Positions 36,475-44,610 of a stretch of DNA of 64,000 bases are shown here, piece after piece. Under the pieces are notes generated by a model that searched no databases, was not told the origin of the DNA, and worked only from the letters and a program-made list of their open reading frames with translations. A program made the position numbers and the translations under genes. The DNA is taken from positions 7,955-71,954 of the forward strand of contig JAQVNJ010000013.1 of NCBI GenBank assembly GCA_028703175.1, in the 5' to 3' direction. The DNA is from JAAYCB01 sp012744395. Its GTDB lineage: Bacteria > Planctomycetota > Planctomycetia > Pirellulales > Thermoguttaceae. Every line of letters begins with the position of its first letter. Position 1 is the stretch's first letter.

Positions 36475-36493
36475 AAAACGCAGATTTCAGCAC

Positions 36494-36850
36494 CTACCGT
36501 GAGGGCCGTGTGTTCTTGATCGAGGCAACCACGATTCTCAGAAGCTCCTCTGCTTCGGCGTGCAAGTCTGCAAGACGATTCTCGGTAATAATGTGCGATT
36601 CCACAAGGAGTTCGAGCCAAAGCATCGTCTCATCGAGTTCCTGCTCGACAATGCCGAGCTTAGCAATAAACTCTGCGTCCGATCTCGCCCGGGACGCCTC
36701 CCGGAAGTTGGCAGCCACGCTTGTCCCTGATCGAACGATTTGCCTTCCAATGGCCTGCGATACCGTTTCTTTCGGCAAGCTACCATACAGCCGAATGATG
36801 CGAAGCGCAAACGCCTTGGTGCGGTCTCGCAGCCCTTCCATGCGAACCAT
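36494..36850 (-). CDS. four-helix-bundle protein (23S rRNA intervening-sequence protein family)
   Basis: This 118-residue protein carries the full family signature: KAFALRIIRLYGSLPKET, IGRQIVRSGTSVAANFREA, a KLGIVEQELDETMLWLELL helix and a C-terminal helix with AEELLRIVVASIK. The family (PF05635/TIGR02436) folds as a four-helix bundle that oligomerises. Members occur in rRNA intervening sequences of Leptospira and Coxiella and, as Avd, in diversity-generating retroelements; the common biochemical role is unclear, probably nucleic-acid binding. Here the gene lies between inverted heptameric arrays (36901-36984 on its 5' side, 36447-36474 on its 3' side), so its transcript could fold end to end. 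ATG 36850 has GAGGGTCC upstream; ATG 36841 is possible. Confidence 0.9.
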   Translation of the reverse strand: MVRMEGLRDRTKAFALRIIRLYGSLPKETVSQAIGRQIVRSGTSVAANFREASRARSDAEFIAKLGIVEQELDETMLWLELLVESHIITENRLADLHAEAEELLRIVVASIKNTRPSR

Positions 36851-36897
36851 CAGGGACCCTCAGACACTCGCGCCCCGCCCCACTCCCGGCTCCAGAC

Positions 36898-36984
36898 TTT
36901 CCGCTTTCCGCTTTCCGCTTTCCGCTTTCCGCTTTCCGCTTTCCGCTTTCCGCTTTCCGCTTTCCGCTTTCCGCTTTCCGCTTT
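36898..36984 (+). repeat. heptameric repeat array CCGCTTT x12, 5' arm of the four-helix-bundle element
   Basis: Twelve perfect tandem copies of CCGCTTT run from 36901 to 36984, preceded by TTT. The last base pairs belong to the TAA stop (36983-36985) of the TIM-barrel isomerase gene, so on the minus strand the array starts exactly at that stop codon. It is inverted relative to the AAAGCGG array at 36447. Confidence 0.95.
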
Positions 36985-38041
36985 ATTCTTGCCACCCGTG
37001 CGCATCCCGCACGGCGATCATCGCCGCGAGGATCTCGTTCCAGGTCTGCGGCTCCATCATCGTCGCGTTGGAGAACATGCAGCCGTCCCAGCAGAGGTGG
37101 CGGATTTTTTTGGTCATCTCGCCGCCTTCGCGCAGCCAGAAGCCGGCGTGGCGGGTTATGTCGAGCTTGCCGTTCGGATCGTTCGCCAGGCAGTGGCGGC
37201 CCGTCTTGTCGTGCGAGCCCGAGCCGTGCACCGAGCCGTCGTTCTGGGCGATATGCAGGTCGTTGGTCCAGGGCCGCAGGGCGTCGGTCAACTGCTTGTA
37301 GGCCGCGTCGAACGCCGCCTGGTCGGACCAGTCGAAGTCGTCGGCGAGGATCGCGTCTTCCGGCGCGTTGTAGCCCATCAGGTAGAGCAGCGTGTGGGCC
37401 ATGTCGGCCTGGAACCCCAGCGTGCCCGGCCGATCGACCATCTCCAACAGTTCGAGCATCCGCTTCCAACTGTGCATTCCGCCCCAGCAGATTTCTCCCT
37501 CCGCGGCGAGCGTCTGACCGTGGTCGTCGGCGATATCGCAGGCCTGTCGGAAGCAGTCGGCGATCCGCTTCTGGTTGGCCTCCGGGTCGGCCAGCCAGGG
37601 CTCGACGCCGCCGGCGCTGTCGATGCGGACGTTGCCGTGCGGCCGGATGCCCAGCTCGCCGAGCCGCTGGGCCACGTAGCAGCCCTTGCGGACCTGGGCG
37701 AGGAACCGGGCCCGCTCCGTCTCGTCGCCCATCGCCGCCCCGCCGCCGGTCCCCTGCCAGATCGGCGCCACGACCGTGCCGATCTGGAGGTTCCGGGCCT
37801 GCGCCTTGTCGGCCAACTGCTTGATCGCGTCGTCGCTCTCGACGGTCGAGTCGATGTCGATATGGGGCAGATAAAGAAACAGGTCGAACCCGTCGAACTT
37901 GACGCCGTCGACCTCGGCCGCCGCGGTCAGGTCGAGCATCGTGTCCAGATCGATCGGCGGCTCGCCGCCCTCGCCCTTGCCGACGACTCCCGGCCAGGCC
38001 GCGTTGTGAAGCTTAGGGTAGTTGTTCTTGTGTTCGCTCAT
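36983..38041 (-). CDS. TIM-barrel sugar-phosphate isomerase/epimerase family protein
   Basis: This 352-residue protein of the xylose-isomerase-like TIM-barrel family has alternating beta/alpha segments with metal-ligand candidates in DGFDLFLYLPHID, LAAEGEICWGG (Glu), GFQADMAHTLLY (Asp and His) and NDLHIAQNDGSVHG. It lacks a signal peptide. Such proteins interconvert keto and aldo sugars or act as inosose dehydratases; substrate unknown. ATG 38041 has an AGGATT site upstream; an ATG at 38056 is less likely. Its stop codon forms the first bases of the CCGCTTT array. It belongs with the oxidoreductase (35224-36384) and the cupin gene (39489-40745). Confidence 0.85.
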   Translation of the reverse strand: MSEHKNNYPKLHNAAWPGVVGKGEGGEPPIDLDTMLDLTAAAEVDGVKFDGFDLFLYLPHIDIDSTVESDDAIKQLADKAQARNLQIGTVVAPIWQGTGGGAAMGDETERARFLAQVRKGCYVAQRLGELGIRPHGNVRIDSAGGVEPWLADPEANQKRIADCFRQACDIADDHGQTLAAEGEICWGGMHSWKRMLELLEMVDRPGTLGFQADMAHTLLYLMGYNAPEDAILADDFDWSDQAAFDAAYKQLTDALRPWTNDLHIAQNDGSVHGSGSHDKTGRHCLANDPNGKLDITRHAGFWLREGGEMTKKIRHLCWDGCMFSNATMMEPQTWNEILAAMIAVRDAHGWQE

Positions 38042-38074
38042 GGGAAATCCTTGCAAATGGGAACGACTCGGTGA

Positions 38075-38629
38075 TCAGTTTTCAGTTTTCAGTTTTCCGC
38101 TTTCAGTTCTCGCGTATCCGTCTTGGAACTCCCCGCGTGCTGCCACTCTGTCACCGGGCTCCGGCGCGATCCGTTCCAAGGGGGCCAGGCTGTCGAGCCC
38201 TTTCAGGTCGACGGTGAACGTCACGGTCTGAATCCGCCACTGGCCGTTGAAAAGCCGAGGATGGAGCACAAACATCAGCGGCTGTTTCTCGTAGTGGATC
38301 GCGCCGTATATCTGGTGCAAACGCGGCGAGAAGCGCCGGACGCCGATCAGTTCGTGGCCGTCGGATTTGCCCAGGCTGGTGGCGGCGCCGGCCAGTTGCT
38401 GCTTGAGCTTGCTCGACGCTTCCCCCGTCCACTGGAGGGCGTCGACCGCCGTGCCGATGTCCGCGCGCTCGACCGCGTCGAGAGACTGCTCAATTTGCGC
38501 TAGATACGGCAATTCCGCTCGGGAAACGGAGGCTCGTTCCTGCTCGGCGGCAATCGCGGCCGCGCCGGCCGCCAGACTAAGGGCCACTGCGGCGCTCCCC
38601 ACGACGATTCGTAAGCCGCGACTTCGCAT
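38075..38629 (-). CDS. small exported protein with repeat-encoded C-terminus
   Basis: This 184-residue protein is not assigned to a family. A signal peptide (VVGSAAVALSLAAGAAAIAA) is followed by a helical region (residues 30-90) and a beta-rich domain (ELIGVRRFSPRLHQIYGAIHY, QWRIQTVTFTVDL). The last 11 residues (RTESGKLKTEN) and the stop codon are encoded by the heptameric array at 38076-38110, so the original C-terminus has apparently been replaced or extended. The next gene downstream is the isomerase. Confidence 0.65.
   Translation of the reverse strand: MRSRGLRIVVGSAAVALSLAAGAAAIAAEQERASVSRAELPYLAQIEQSLDAVERADIGTAVDALQWTGEASSKLKQQLAGAATSLGKSDGHELIGVRRFSPRLHQIYGAIHYEKQPLMFVLHPRLFNGQWRIQTVTFTVDLKGLDSLAPLERIAPEPGDRVAARGEFQDGYARTESGKLKTEN
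38076..38110 (+). repeat. solo heptameric repeat array inside a gene's 3' end
   Basis: Units are CAGTTTT (three copies, 38076-38096), CCGCTTT (38097-38103) and CAGTTCT (38104-38110), continuous in 7-bp phase. One unit is identical to the CCGCTTT of the array 1.1 kb away, linking the two word types. No inverted partner is visible. Confidence 0.8.
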
Positions 38630-38683
38630 CCGTGTCTTCCTTTTTTCATCCCGCCAACACCAGTGGTCGGCTTGCGCCCGCGG

Positions 38684-39424
38684 CTATCGCGACGAGGCGT
38701 CTTGGGCCCAATCGACGATCGCCCGGATCACCGAGTTCTCGTCGGTCTTGTGGCGCAGCTCGAGGCATCGCGCGATGTCCTCAGGGGCAAGGAACGGAAA
38801 CGCCCCGCTGCGGTGGACTTCGCTGTACTCGCCGCCGGCCGCCAGGCTGTAAAACCGGACTTTCCCGCCCTCATAACGCCAGATTTCGGGCACGCCGATC
38901 TGGGCGTAAACGGGAAGCCGGGGAATGCTCGTGCTCGTGACGTCGACTTCGATCGCCAGGTCCGGCGGCGGGTCCTCGCCCGGCCGATACTGGTCGCTGC
39001 CGCGGACCTCGCTCTCGCGGCCGACATAGTAGGCGCCGTCCGGCTGGAGGCCGCGCTGGTGGGAGCCCGCCGAGAGAGTCGTGGAACCAACGCTCTGGAT
39101 CGGGATCTCCAGCGCGAAGGCGACCGCTTCGATCATCCGTCCCAACAGGGCCCTGATCCACTCGTGGTCTTTCCTCGGCGTCATCATTTCGAGCGTCCAC
39201 CCGTCGTACGTGTGCCGCAAATAGTGCTCCGAAAGCGCGTCGAGCAGCTTCCCATACTGCTCGGGGGCAACGCCGTGGAGCACCCGGCGCAATTCGAGTG
39301 CTCCACGGTCGTAGGTGTGCCGCGGATGGCAGTCGCCGATCGCCTCGAGCACTCGCTCGTAGGCGGCCGGCGAGAGGCCGCAGATCACGACATATCCCTC
39401 GTCATGCAATGTTTGGGCAGCCAT
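38684..39424 (-). CDS. Uma2-family (DUF820) protein with duplicated N-terminal segment
   Basis: This 246-residue protein of the Uma2/DUF820 family has the PD-(D/E)XK nuclease fold: QPDGAYYV with the metal-binding Asp, PDLAIEVDVTSTS with the Glu, and GVPEIWRYEGGKVRFY. Members are very numerous in planctomycetes and cyanobacteria, and their function is unproven. Unusually, the first strand-turn unit is present twice: SPAAYERVLEAIGDCHPRHTYD (near residue 18) and APEQYGKLLDALSEHYLRHTYD (near 52), before the normal GWTLEMMTP. No partner gene is evident. Confidence 0.82.
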   Translation of the reverse strand: MAAQTLHDEGYVVICGLSPAAYERVLEAIGDCHPRHTYDRGALELRRVLHGVAPEQYGKLLDALSEHYLRHTYDGWTLEMMTPRKDHEWIRALLGRMIEAVAFALEIPIQSVGSTTLSAGSHQRGLQPDGAYYVGRESEVRGSDQYRPGEDPPPDLAIEVDVTSTSIPRLPVYAQIGVPEIWRYEGGKVRFYSLAAGGEYSEVHRSGAFPFLAPEDIARCLELRHKTDENSVIRAIVDWAQDASSR

Positions 39425-39488
39425 CGTTTCGACATTCCGCGCCAGCGCGGTCCCCTCGGCAGAGGCACCGGTTGTCGGCCACCGGCAT

Positions 39489-40745
39489 TCACTGCTTGCG
39501 GTGATCGCCGATCTGCGGCGTGGACGGATGGGTGTTGGGGCCGAAGTAGCGGAGGCCGACGAGCGGCTCGCCGCCGGTGTTCTCGATCTCGACGCCGGCG
39601 GCCGCGGCTTCGGCGGTGATGAAGACCTCGTCCCACGGCTCCTCGCCGAAGCGGATCATCACCGGCGTTTGCAGGGCCAGCTTGCCCATCCGGCCGCAGC
39701 CTTGGACGGTGATCCACCCGCTTGCGCCGGGGTCGCGGAGAGTCATCTTCGCGCCGGGGGCGATCGTCAGCTCCTTGGCGCTGACAAGCTGCTTGCCGTC
39801 GAAGCCGCCGTAGTCGATCCAGCGGTCGGTGTACCCGTCGCCGGAAGCGGCCTTGTCGACAATCGGCTCGACGTAGTTGCTCTGCTTGAAATTCGGGTCG
39901 ACGTTCTTCTCCCAGTCGAGCTGCTCGACGATGAAGTCGAGGTCCTGGTGCTTGTCCTTGGGCACGTCCTTGACGAGCAGGTCCCAGGGGACCTGGCGGC
40001 CCTCGACGATCGACTGGTACATGCCGAACACGTCGCTTCCCCACTGGGGCTCGTAGGTGCACATCGAGCCCGGCGCGTGGAGCACGCCGGCGGGGATCAT
40101 CCAGCCGGAGCCCGGCTTGAGCCGGTAGGCCTTGGAGAGATCGAGGATTCCGTTGTCGCCCCTGTTCCAGTTTTCCAGGCACTTGAGGACGTCGTCCTTG
40201 GTGGTGCCCGGCTCGAGTCCCATGAAGGTGTAGTCGAAGTGGTTTTCGGCGGCGTTCAGTTGCGGCGGGAAGTAGTAGCACTCGGGCTTGCCCTGCTGGC
40301 CGGTCAGGGCGGCGTGCTCGTGCTGCTGGTGCATGTGGTGGGGGATCGGCCCCATGTTGTCGAAGAACTTGGAGTAGACGGGCCAGCGTTTGTACTCGCT
40401 CCAGATCGCCTCGCCGACGATCTTGCCCTGGCCCTCCTCGACGGCGTCGCGGAGCAGGAATCGCTGACCTTCGACGACGCAGTAGCTGAGGCCTTCGTCG
40501 TCGGCCCGGTTGTCGTTCATCGCCTCGGTCGTGCTGGCGAACCAGCGCTCGTCGATCCCGCCGCGGTGGACGCCCAGGGCGTACCAGTCGGTCGGGGCGA
40601 GCTTGATCCGCTTGCCGGGGTGGAGGAAGTTGCGCGGGACCCAGTTGGGCGCCAGCCTGAGCAGCCCCTCTCCGGCGTCCATGGCGGTTTGAAGAATCCG
40701 GCCGACATTGTCTTTGGAGACGATCTTTGAAGCAGACATACTCAT
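39489..40745 (-). CDS. cupin-type protein, mannose-6-phosphate-isomerase-like
   Basis: This protein of about 418 residues has a double-cupin appearance. A histidine cluster GPIPHHMHQQHEH (about 135-147) provides metal ligands, GSGWMIPAGVLHAPGS gives the second cupin motif with a further His, and the C-terminal part (LTIAPGAKMTLRDPGASG) is a second beta-barrel. It resembles class I mannose-6-phosphate isomerases and related sugar isomerases without matching one precisely. It is on the same strand as the TIM-barrel isomerase and oxidoreductase genes and likely works in the same sugar pathway. Two ATGs (40745, 40739) lie near a GGGAG site. Confidence 0.72.
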   Translation of the reverse strand: MSMSASKIVSKDNVGRILQTAMDAGEGLLRLAPNWVPRNFLHPGKRIKLAPTDWYALGVHRGGIDERWFASTTEAMNDNRADDEGLSYCVVEGQRFLLRDAVEEGQGKIVGEAIWSEYKRWPVYSKFFDNMGPIPHHMHQQHEHAALTGQQGKPECYYFPPQLNAAENHFDYTFMGLEPGTTKDDVLKCLENWNRGDNGILDLSKAYRLKPGSGWMIPAGVLHAPGSMCTYEPQWGSDVFGMYQSIVEGRQVPWDLLVKDVPKDKHQDLDFIVEQLDWEKNVDPNFKQSNYVEPIVDKAASGDGYTDRWIDYGGFDGKQLVSAKELTIAPGAKMTLRDPGASGWITVQGCGRMGKLALQTPVMIRFGEEPWDEVFITAEAAAAGVEIENTGGEPLVGLRYFGPNTHPSTPQIGDHRKQ

Positions 40746-41504
40746 TAAACTCCCAGGCTTCTCGGGCGGCGCCGGACGAATGCCCCGGCTTTGCCCATTG
40801 GACCGAAGTGGATACGACCAGCCGCCCGGCCCCAGCAACGGCGGCCGGAACGGACCCGCGCGGCATTCGCTGCCCCGCCGTTCGGCGGATTGCCGCGGGG
40901 CGGCCCCTCTTTCTGCTGGCCGGGCATGGGCCCGGATGCCGAAACTCGGCAGGGGCGGATCGGCCGCCGCGCCAGAGCGGGTCGGAGCACTTGTTTTATT
41001 CTCCCAAGCGGCGACTGGCAAGTAATCGCGCGGCAGGCTGTGGACGCGACCGTTGACGATGGCGGCCGCAATTTCCGCGGCAAATCCACCGCTTAACAAC
41101 GCGACAGGGGCGATCGGCGCGCCAGCGGTGACTCTACCACAACGCCGAGGGTAAATCCAGGCGAGGGGGGGGATGTCCAAGGCCAAAGGTCGCTCCATCC
41201 GGCGCTCCCAGGCAAGAGCCCCGTCTCAACCAGTGAAATATTGAGCGTTGCACCTTGCCGAAAGCTGGCGCGGAATGGCGGGTGCCAGGGCCTCGGAATC
41301 ATCGGCCTCCGTTTGAGAGCCGGAGGCAAGCGGCATACCAGCCGAAAGAGCTATCAGAAGCGGGAGAAATCGCCAGGCAGAGGGCGGCGGCAGCGCTGGA
41401 TGATGGGTGGCCCCTTCTGGCCCCTTCCGCTGTTGCATCGCGCTGATCGGGCGGTCAGAATGGTTCACGCCTTCGTGTCCGGTTCACCGCCTGGAGAGAC
41501 GACC
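40746..41504. other. divergent intergenic region, no gene supported
   Basis: The region lies between the cupin gene and the Tat-exported oxidoreductase gene. Several open frames overlap on both strands, none with family features; a minus-strand frame at 41226-41468 has a hydrophobic stretch but no convincing start. A GGCCCCTTC word is repeated near 41410-41430. Confidence 0.4.
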
Positions 41505-42830
41505 ATGGAAAACCCAAATACGCACTCGAGACGCGCATTTCTGAAAACCGCGGCAGCCTCCGCGGCAGCCTCCGCGGCGCTGGCAGGCGCGGTGGGACGC
41601 AGCGCGGAGCCGACCCGGACCGCCCGAATCGGCATCGTCGGCGTCGGCAGCCGCGGCAGCGGGCTGCTGCGGACGATCCTCCAGTTCCCGAATGTCGCCG
41701 TCCCCGCCGTCGGCGACATCCTCGCCGAGCGGGCCGGCCGCGCGCAGGAAATCGTCGAGCAGGCGACCGGCGACCGGCCGCAGGCCTATACTCAAGGCGA
41801 GCGGGATTGGGAGCGGCTCGTCGAGCGCGACGACCTGGATGCCGTGCTCACCGCGACGCCTTGGCAGTGGCACGCGCCGATCATGGTCGCCGCGATGAAG
41901 GCCGGCAAGTACGCCGCCACCGAGGTCCCGGCGGCCGTTACCCTGGAGGAATGCTGGGACTTGGTCCGCACGTCGGAAGAGACGGGCATGCCCTGCATGA
42001 TGCTCGAAAACGTCTGCTACCACCAAGAGGCCCTGACCCTGCTGCGGATGGTCCGCGAAGGGCTGTTCGGAGACCTGCTGCACGCGGAGGCGGGCTACCA
42101 GCACGATTGCCGCTCCCTGATGTTCACCGACGACGGCAAGCTCAGCTGGCGCGGCGAGCACTCGGCGGCCAAGAACGGCAATCTCTACCCCACGCATCCG
42201 ATCGGCCCGATCGCCCAGTGGATGGACATCAACCGCGGCGATCGGTTTACGCGGATCGCCAGCAACAGCACGAAGGCCGCCGGGCTGAAGCAGTACGCCG
42301 CCCGCAAGTTCGGCCCCGACCACCCGCTCGCCCAGCGCGACTACGCCTTGGGCGACGTGAACACGAGCCTCCTCCAGACCGCCGGCGGCCGGACGGTGAC
42401 CCTGTATTTCGACATGAACACGCCCCGGCCCTACGATCTGATCTTCCGGCTCCAGGGGACCGAGGGCATCCACATGGGCGGCGCCAAGGGCGGCATCTAC
42501 CTGGAGGGCAAGTCGCCCAGCCCCCATGCCTACGAACCGTTCGCTCCTTACATGCAGGAATACGCCCATCCGCTCTGGACGGCTCTCCAGGAGCAGGCCA
42601 GGCAGCACGGCGGCCACGGCGGCAGCGATTACGTGCTGATCCACGACTTCCTCAAGGCGGTCGTCAACCGCGCCCCGCTGCCCCAAGACGTCTACGATGC
42701 CGCCACCTGGAGCGCGATCACGCCGCTGTCGATCGACTCGGTCGCGCGGAACGGCTCGGCAATCGACTTTCCCGATTTCACCCAGGGCAAGTGGCAGAGC
42801 CGGCCGCCGGTTCCGATCTACGGGGCGTGA
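41505..42830 (+). CDS. Tat-exported Gfo/Idh/MocA protein, GH109-like
   Basis: This 441-residue protein has a twin-arginine signal (SRRAFLKTAAASAAASAAL) followed by a Rossmann domain (ARIGIVGVGSRGSGLLRTIL), ATPWQWHAPIMVAAMKAGK, TEVPAAV in place of the usual EKP, and a C-terminal domain. Exported Gfo/Idh proteins with this layout include GH109 alpha-N-acetylgalactosaminidases, which use bound NAD to cleave glycosidic bonds, so a periplasmic glycosidase is plausible. GGAGAG precedes the ATG. The sialidase-like gene follows 49 bases downstream, and the two probably cooperate on sialylated or amino-sugar glycans. Confidence 0.85.
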   Translation: MENPNTHSRRAFLKTAAASAAASAALAGAVGRSAEPTRTARIGIVGVGSRGSGLLRTILQFPNVAVPAVGDILAERAGRAQEIVEQATGDRPQAYTQGERDWERLVERDDLDAVLTATPWQWHAPIMVAAMKAGKYAATEVPAAVTLEECWDLVRTSEETGMPCMMLENVCYHQEALTLLRMVREGLFGDLLHAEAGYQHDCRSLMFTDDGKLSWRGEHSAAKNGNLYPTHPIGPIAQWMDINRGDRFTRIASNSTKAAGLKQYAARKFGPDHPLAQRDYALGDVNTSLLQTAGGRTVTLYFDMNTPRPYDLIFRLQGTEGIHMGGAKGGIYLEGKSPSPHAYEPFAPYMQEYAHPLWTALQEQARQHGGHGGSDYVLIHDFLKAVVNRAPLPQDVYDAATWSAITPLSIDSVARNGSAIDFPDFTQGKWQSRPPVPIYGA

Positions 42831-42879
42831 GCGGCGCGGCCCCGCCGGGCCAGGAATGTTGAAGACCAGGAGCGAGATC

Positions 42880-43989
42880 ATGAGGAGTTTTCCTGCCGTC
42901 GCGAGCCTTGCCGTTGTGGCTCTGTTGGCGGCGGCTGAAGTCTGCCGTGCGGGCGAGCCGCTGCTGGAGGTCCAAGACCTTTACGAGGGCGCCGGGAATC
43001 GGATTCCGAACGTCGTCGTGGCGGCGGACGGCTCGGTGCTCGCCTTTGCCAGGAGCGGCCGCCTCCTCCGCCGCAGCGCGGACCGGGGCAAGACGTTCGA
43101 ACCAGCGCGGGAAGTGGGCCACGACGCCGGCGGCAGTGCGATCGTCGATTGGAACACGGGCGACGTGATGGTCGTCGAATCGAAGCGAGGATTCCTCTGG
43201 CGGAGCCGAGATCACGGCAAGTCGTGGCAGCGGGAGGAGATCGTCGTCAAGCCCAACCCGATGGGGCATGGCGGGGCGGGAAACGTGCCCGTGCAGACGA
43301 CGTGCTCCGAGTCGGGGGTCACGCTCCAGTTCGGCAAGCACAAGGGCCGGCTGATCATGCCGGCGCGCGTTCAGCCGCCGATGGGCAACAACGATCAGGA
43401 GTGGTGGCCCTACAACTACAATACGGCCATCTATAGCGACGACGGGGGCAAGACGTGGCAGACGAGTGGACCGGTGCAGAGCGGGACCGGGGAGGGGACG
43501 CTGGCGGAACTGTCCACCGGTTCGATCTACTACAACTCGCGCTCGCACATGTCCGTCGACCACCGGCGGCAGATCGCCTGGAGCCATAACGGCGGCCAGA
43601 TGTGGGTCGATTGGCAGGTGACGACCGACCTGTTCGAGATCGGCGAACCGTTCTACTTCAAATACGGGACGAAGCCGAGCTATGGCTGCAACGCCGGGCT
43701 GATCCGCATGCCCCTGGAGCTGACCGGCGGCAAGGACGTGCTCCTGTTCAGCGCGCCGGACAATCCGGGCAAGTCGCGGCGCCGGATGACGGTGTTCGCC
43801 AGCTTCGACCAGGGCTATACGTGGCCGGTCAAGCGGCTGGTCCATGAAGGCATGAGCGCCTACTCGTCGCTCGCCGCCGGGTCGGACGGCACGGTTTACC
43901 TGCTCTTCGAACGCGGGGAAGAGAAGCTCTATGACCGGATGGCGCTGGCGCGATTCAACCTGGCTTGGGTTACGCAGGGGCGGGATTAG
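42880..43989 (+). CDS. secreted sialidase (exo-alpha-sialidase family)
   Basis: This 369-residue protein has a signal peptide (VASLAVVALLAAAEVCRA). The six-bladed propeller shows an early Arg motif GAGNRIPNVVVAADGSVLAFA, typical of the sialidase RIP motif, and four Asp boxes: SADRGKTF, SRDHGKSW, SDDGGKTW and SHNGGQMW. ATG 42880 has AGGAG at correct spacing. Family members release terminal sialic acids from glycoconjugates; some planctomycete paralogues act on other acidic sugars. It follows the GH109-like gene. A heptameric repeat element starts ten bases after its stop. Confidence 0.88.
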   Translation: MRSFPAVASLAVVALLAAAEVCRAGEPLLEVQDLYEGAGNRIPNVVVAADGSVLAFARSGRLLRRSADRGKTFEPAREVGHDAGGSAIVDWNTGDVMVVESKRGFLWRSRDHGKSWQREEIVVKPNPMGHGGAGNVPVQTTCSESGVTLQFGKHKGRLIMPARVQPPMGNNDQEWWPYNYNTAIYSDDGGKTWQTSGPVQSGTGEGTLAELSTGSIYYNSRSHMSVDHRRQIAWSHNGGQMWVDWQVTTDLFEIGEPFYFKYGTKPSYGCNAGLIRMPLELTGGKDVLLFSAPDNPGKSRRRMTVFASFDQGYTWPVKRLVHEGMSAYSSLAAGSDGTVYLLFERGEEKLYDRMALARFNLAWVTQGRD

Positions 43990-43998
43990 GCCCGAGGC

Positions 43999-44085
43999 AA
44001 GGTTCAAGAGGGGGTGAGGCGAGGCCTTCGCCCGGGAGTGCCGGAGTCTGGACTGTGAGCCTTGAACAATCGGATTCTGGACCTT
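43999..44085. repeat. inverted heptameric repeat element downstream of the sialidase gene
   Basis: On the plus strand AAGGTTC and AAGAGGG start at 43999. Facing them, in reverse sense, are GGAGTCT, GGACTGT, GAGCCTT (44043-44063) and GGATTCT, GGACCTT (44072-44085), separated by one 8-base unit. These are complements of AAGGTCC/AAGGCTC words, the same as in the other elements, but more diverged. Confidence 0.55.
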
Positions 44086-44254
44086 GCCGATTGGTCAGTG
44101 GATCGCTGGAGAAGCCGTCTCGCCGGCAAGAACGCGGCGGGCCTGGCCGTTACAGTCGGCGTTTTCGTTAAAGTCTGCCCAGGTTTCCAGCCGATTGGAC
44201 TCGACAATCGCCTTTTTTGCATTACTGCATACTTGGCACAGGGGCAGACACGAA

Positions 44255-44596
44255 ATGAAACAGACACCTTCCGCAATTATGGTTTTGGCGGCCACAATCT
44301 TGTGCGCCGGCGCCGTGGCCAGCCTGTCGCAGGGCAATCAGAATACCACGGTGCTGCTGACGCTGCTGGCCGTGCCCATGGGGATCGTCGGGCTGATCTC
44401 GCTGATCCGGGCCTGCCTGCACGATCATGAAATGTCGATCGGCGCGGCAAGCCGCCTGGAGTTTCTCGAAGAGTTGGTCTACCTCGAACGGCTCACGTTG
44501 GAACGCAAGGAGCGGTTCGGCCGCCCGTGGCAGACGGGCGAGATGGCCGGCGAGGTGAAGATTTACGAGGGGCCGCGCAGGAAGGTCGCGGCATAA
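44255..44596 (+). CDS. small two-helix membrane protein
   Basis: This 113-residue protein has two transmembrane helices (about residues 8-24 and 32-52) and a charged cytoplasmic tail with a helical LEFLEELVYLERLTLERKERF segment. It is not a recognised family. The ATG at 44255 was chosen for the helix position; the extended upstream frame is unlikely to be translated. Confidence 0.55.
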   Translation: MKQTPSAIMVLAATILCAGAVASLSQGNQNTTVLLTLLAVPMGIVGLISLIRACLHDHEMSIGAASRLEFLEELVYLERLTLERKERFGRPWQTGEMAGEVKIYEGPRRKVAA

Positions 44597-44610
44597 CCGC
44601 CGCGGCGCGG

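Noticed and set aside
36901..36984. A CRISPR-like repeat array
   Set aside because: Units are 7 bp without spacers and no cas genes are present.
36740..38074. A plus-strand frame containing repeated RFPLSAF residues, at first sight a repeat protein
   Set aside because: It is translation of the CCGCTTT array plus the antisense of the isomerase gene.
41226..41468. Minus-strand frame with a signal-peptide-like segment
   Set aside because: Only about 80 codons, no ribosome-binding site, and no homologous pattern recalled.
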